A DNA stretch of 64,000 nucleotides from Haliclona indistincta (Eukaryota; Porifera; Demospongiae; Haplosclerida; Chalinidae): assembly GCA_964017065.1 (NCBI GenBank), contig OZ024784.1:18594905-18658904 (forward strand), given 5' to 3'. Below the pieces are notes generated by a model. That model worked only from the letters and a program-made list of their open reading frames with translations, did no database searches and was not told the DNA's origin. Below, piece after piece: positions 61,283 to 64,000 of this stretch (positions within the stretch are counted from its first letter, which is position 1; every line of letters starts with the position of its first letter). Position numbers and translations under genes: made by a program.

Positions 61283-62520
61283 GGGTCCGCAATGAAAAAA
61301 TCGCTTGTCACAGATTCGGCTGGATGGTGTTTCAGCGTGTACAGTGCTTCGACCCGAATACAAAACGCACAAACAGAAAGACGCAAACTCCTTCGTATTT
61401 GTAATAAAAAATAAAAGAAGATGAATTGAGGGGGCGGAGCCTCGATAATTGCATTTATTAGTGAATTCTTTCTACCTTACGAATCTGTCTCGAGCGCCAA
61501 GATAGTTTTCTCGTTCTACAGTTATACAGTTTTCTTGCGTGCAAGTCTCCTGCCTTACAGTGCCTTGTAGGAGTTGCTGTTGATCTGTTTTGTGAACAAG
61601 GTCGGTACCGAGAAGAGAGTTTTTGCCTTCCAATTCTGTCATGTTTGCGACTGTAATAACCCTATATTGAGGGAATCGTAGACTAGGTACCAATGCACAT
61701 TCATACCAACTTTAATAAAACTTAGACGTTTCCTTCCATCTGGCTCAAATAATTTTTGAGCCAGATGGAAGAAAGTGTATGAGCTTCATAAAACTTGGTG
61801 TGCAGATACATTGTTATCTAACTCAGTAATATGTGCGATAGGAGTGCTACAGCATGATAAACAAAAGTGCTGGAGTCCGAAATGTATTAGCTCGGCGCAC
61901 CTGAAGCCCCGCCCCCTTTCAATATGAACCGAGCTAAATACATCTTCGGACTGCTATCGAACGCATATTACTGAAATCTAGATACCAATGTATCTGCACA
62001 CCAAGCTTTTATGAAAGCTCATGCACTTTCCTTCCATCTGGCTCAAAAATTATTTGAGCCAGATGGAAGGAAACGTCTAAGTTTTATTAAAGTTGGTATG
62101 AATGTGCATTGGTACCTAGTCTACGATTCCCTCAATATAGGGTTATTACAGTCGCAAACATGACAGAATTGGAAGGCAAAAACTCTCTTCTCGGTACCGA
62201 CCTTGTTTACAAAACAGATCAACAGCAACTCATACAAGGCACTGTAAGGCAGGAGACTTGCACGCAAGAAAACTGTATAACTGTAGAACGAGAAAACTAT
62301 CTTGGCGCTCGAGACAGATTCGTAAGCTAGTCAGAATTCACTAATAAATGCAATTATCGAGGCTCCGCCCCCTCAATTTATCTTCTTTTATTTTTTATTA
62401 CAAATACGAAGGAGTTTGCGTCTTTCTGTTTGTGCGTTTTGTATTCGGGTCGAAGCACTGTACACGCTGAAACACCATCCAGCCGAATCTGTGACAAGCA
62501 ATTTTTTTCATTGCGGACCC
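61283..62520. mobile_element. 1.24-kb TA-flanked near-perfect palindrome
   Basis: Termini GGGTCCGCAATG / CATTGCGGACCC are flanked by TA on both sides (61281-61282 and 62521-62522), as for Tc1/mariner-type insertion. Arms of about 610 bp are inverted copies down to a central spacer of about 35 bp (61895-61928). Each arm also contains a nested hairpin (CCATCTGGCTCAAA...TTTGAGCCAGATGG near 61737 and 62034). Because the arms match, the same frame (MTELEGKNSLLGTDLV) is readable outward in both; there is no transposase. Confidence 0.9.
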
Positions 62521-62524
62521 TATC

Positions 62525-62913
62525 ATTGTTCTGGCTATGGGACGAGATGCTGGAAACTGCTCGAGAGTCTCAACAAGGAGCCGTATCTTTCCGGAATCAC
62601 CTCTAACAACCTTCCTCACTGCGCTCATGAGATCTGACTTCCTCTGATCCAGAGAAGTGGACGCTAGCTCAGCCTCATCTAGCTGGGCCTCANNNNNNNN
62701 NNNNNNNNNNNNNNNNNNNNNNNNNNNNNNNNNNNNNNNNNNNNNNNNNNNNNNNNNNNNNNNNNNNNNNNNNNNNNNNNNNNNNNNNNNNNNNNNNNNN
62801 NNNNNNNNNNNNNNNNNNNNNNNNNNNNNNNNNNNNNNNNNNNNNNNNNNNNNNNNNNNNNNNNNNNNNNNNNNNNNNNNNNNNNNNNNNNNGCTAGTCT
62901 CTTCTTCATCCAT
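62525..62913 (-). CDS. Partial unidentified gene interrupted by the gap
   Basis: Minus strand: MDEEETS begins at 62913, then the 200-N gap (62693-62892), then EAQLDEAELASTSLDQRKSD, LMSAVRKVVRGDSG and TLEQFPASRPIARTMI, running into the palindromic element at 62520. The product is acidic and helical, with no family I recognise. The palindrome appears to have inserted in or right beside the exon, since the frame runs on into it. The gap prevents a firm model. Confidence 0.4.
62693..62892. other. Assembly gap (200 N)
   Basis: A run of exactly 200 N, of unknown true length, inside the partial minus-strand gene. Confidence 0.99.
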
Positions 62914-63210
62914 TACAATACTAACAAGTATCATGTTGTCAAATCATACCTGGACTTGACATTATGCTGTCTGCGTCCTCAACCTCTTTAACTATTTTAA
63001 ACCTTTCAATGAATGATTATTCTTGTGATTGGTAATATTAAACATTTAAACCACACTCCTTACTCTCAAGAGGCTGTGCACATTCACATCTCTGCTAGAC
63101 TAGTATCTATATACTCCTCACAGATTTGTAAAAATGAAATAACATCTAACATAGAATACAACTAATAAGTTCAAACTGATAGTGATCAAAAAAGTAACAG
63201 GAACAAGTAA
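62914..63210. other. AT-rich spacer
   Basis: Nothing supported between the partial gene and the next fold-back element. Confidence 0.45.
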
Positions 63211-63787
63211 AGTAAAAAATTTTTAATAAAAAACTGAAAAGTGTAGGGATGACTCTTAAAAAAGGAAAGGAACAAGATGGGATGATGCTTGCAAAAGTAA
63301 AGGAACAAGATGGAATAATGCTTGCAAATGTAAAAGTCCCAAGTATCCCTACATCAGCGGCTTGAAGGAGGACGCAGTCCGATGGAGTAATTGACGGTTG
63401 TGAATAACTAGAGGTATCTGTCTTTGGAGGACGCAGTCCGATGAAGTAATTGACGGTTGTATATAACTAGAGGCATCTGTGTTTAGGAGGACGCAGTCCG
63501 ATGAAGTAGTTGACAGTTTTAAATAAGCTGCAGGTAGCTGTGTTTGGAGGACGCAGTCCGATGAAGTATTTGACGGTTATAAAAGGTATAGGAAGAGGAT
63601 TCCGCATTTGTCAGTAGCACGTTGTCGCAGCAAGCCGCTGATGTAGGGATACTTGGGACTTTTACATTTGCAAGCATTATTCCATCTTGTTCCTTTACTT
63701 TTGCAAGCATCATCCCATCTTGTTCCTTTCCTTTTTTAAGAGTCATCCCTACACTTTTCAGTTTTTTATTAAAAATTTTTTACTTTT
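63211..63787. mobile_element. 577-bp fold-back element with a central tandem repeat
   Basis: Arms of about 155 bp (63211-63364 and 63631-63787) are near-perfect inverted copies beginning AGTAAAAAATTTTTAATAAA. Each arm itself contains a short direct repeat (GGAACAAGATGG, twice). The centre holds four head-to-tail copies of a 59-60 bp unit. No protein-coding capacity. Target duplication not resolved. Confidence 0.88.
63367..63600 (+). repeat. Four-copy 59-60 bp tandem repeat
   Basis: GGAGGACGCAGTCCGATG starts at 63367, 63426, 63486 and 63546. Each unit contains the GGAC-GCA-GTCC mini-hairpin and TTGAC(G/A)GTT about 25 bp later. Confidence 0.93.
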
Positions 63788-64000
63788 TGTTATTACAACA
63801 AACTTAGCAGCTGCCAATATCCCATTCTAAGGGGCCATTGGTAAAACCCGGAATCCGGAATTCCGGATGTCAAAATTTGTATGATAACGGTGAAAAATTG
63901 AGAGAGAAAACCCAGGTACTGCTACTAAACCCAAGACCCTAAAAACCTTCGCCTAACAGCGCCCAGTATTCGCCTAACAGCGCCCAGTATGGACCTAACG
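63788..64000. repeat. Dispersed repeat with a 21-bp tandem duplication at the window edge
   Basis: CGCCTAACAGCGCCCAGTAT occurs twice in tandem (about 63951 and 63972). The preceding CTACTAAACCC...ACCCTAAAAACCTTC matches sequence at 30737-30780. A GGAATTCCGG palindrome lies near 63856-63868. The element continues past the window. Confidence 0.6.

Noticed and set aside
61472..62330. Two similar small proteins (MVPSLRFPQYRV...) on opposite strands
   Set aside because: Same reason: mirror frames of a palindromic element.
63367..63600. Possible hammerhead ribozyme repeats
   Set aside because: The units have CCGATGA but lack the CUGANGA...GAAA core in correct order on either strand; only a general structured-repeat note is warranted.

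Overview
This is animal nuclear DNA, most probably from a sponge (Amphimedon-like demosponge). Pellino, LYST, XRCC3 and STIP1 orthologues, RING/B-box TRIM genes, very short GT-AG introns (many 50-120 bp) and tight gene spacing point to a compact early-branching metazoan genome. The species is inferred; no marker gene is present. There are two 200-N scaffold gaps (18888-19087 and 62693-62892).

Layout, left half. A PDRG1-like prefoldin gene (+, 1217-2181) converges on a complete 15-exon STIP1/HOP co-chaperone gene (-, 2362-6606), which carries about 48 copies of a 37-bp minisatellite in one intron. STIP1 and the RAD51 paralogue XRCC3 (+, 6785-8554) diverge from a 178-bp shared promoter with a heat-shock-element-like motif. 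A roughly 17-kb LYST gene (BEACH-WD40 lysosomal trafficking regulator, -, 8992-26331) follows. Its introns are full of microsatellites, and one holds an antisense non-LTR retrotransposon with a restriction-like endonuclease domain.

Middle. A secreted, membrane-anchored berberine-bridge-like FAD oxidoreductase (-, 27080-29717) is followed by repeat-rich intergenic DNA with a (CAG)n tract inside a roughly 60-bp satellite. Next is a secreted propeller-like protein (+, 32847-38367) whose 4.5-kb intron holds a decayed rve-type DNA transposon and TTAA-flanked fold-back elements. Two tandem minimal cytochrome b5 genes (38559-39486) and a complete 11-exon Pellino E3 ligase gene (39657-42844) follow on the same strand.

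Right half. Four related TRIM genes lie on the minus strand (42909-44876, 45120-47043, 56732-58696, 58780-60506), plus one broken copy (55428-56405). A duplicated scrap of the Pellino last exon between the first two TRIM genes records how the cluster grew. Between the second TRIM gene and the broken copy lies an 8.2-kb structure (47218-55418). It has matching ~41-bp terminal inverted repeats, a 9-bp flanking direct repeat, and two oppositely oriented arrays of a 161-bp satellite around a ~3.9-kb core. It looks like a large fold-back/Mutator-like transposon that I cannot assign to a described family, and it is the most interesting object here. The last 4 kb holds three more palindromic elements (60610-60981, 61283-62520, 63211-63787).

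Several genes fall into functional themes: protein folding (PDRG1, STIP1), ubiquitin ligases typical of innate immune signalling (Pellino, TRIMs), and membrane trafficking (LYST). The neighbourhoods look like compact packing rather than operons.
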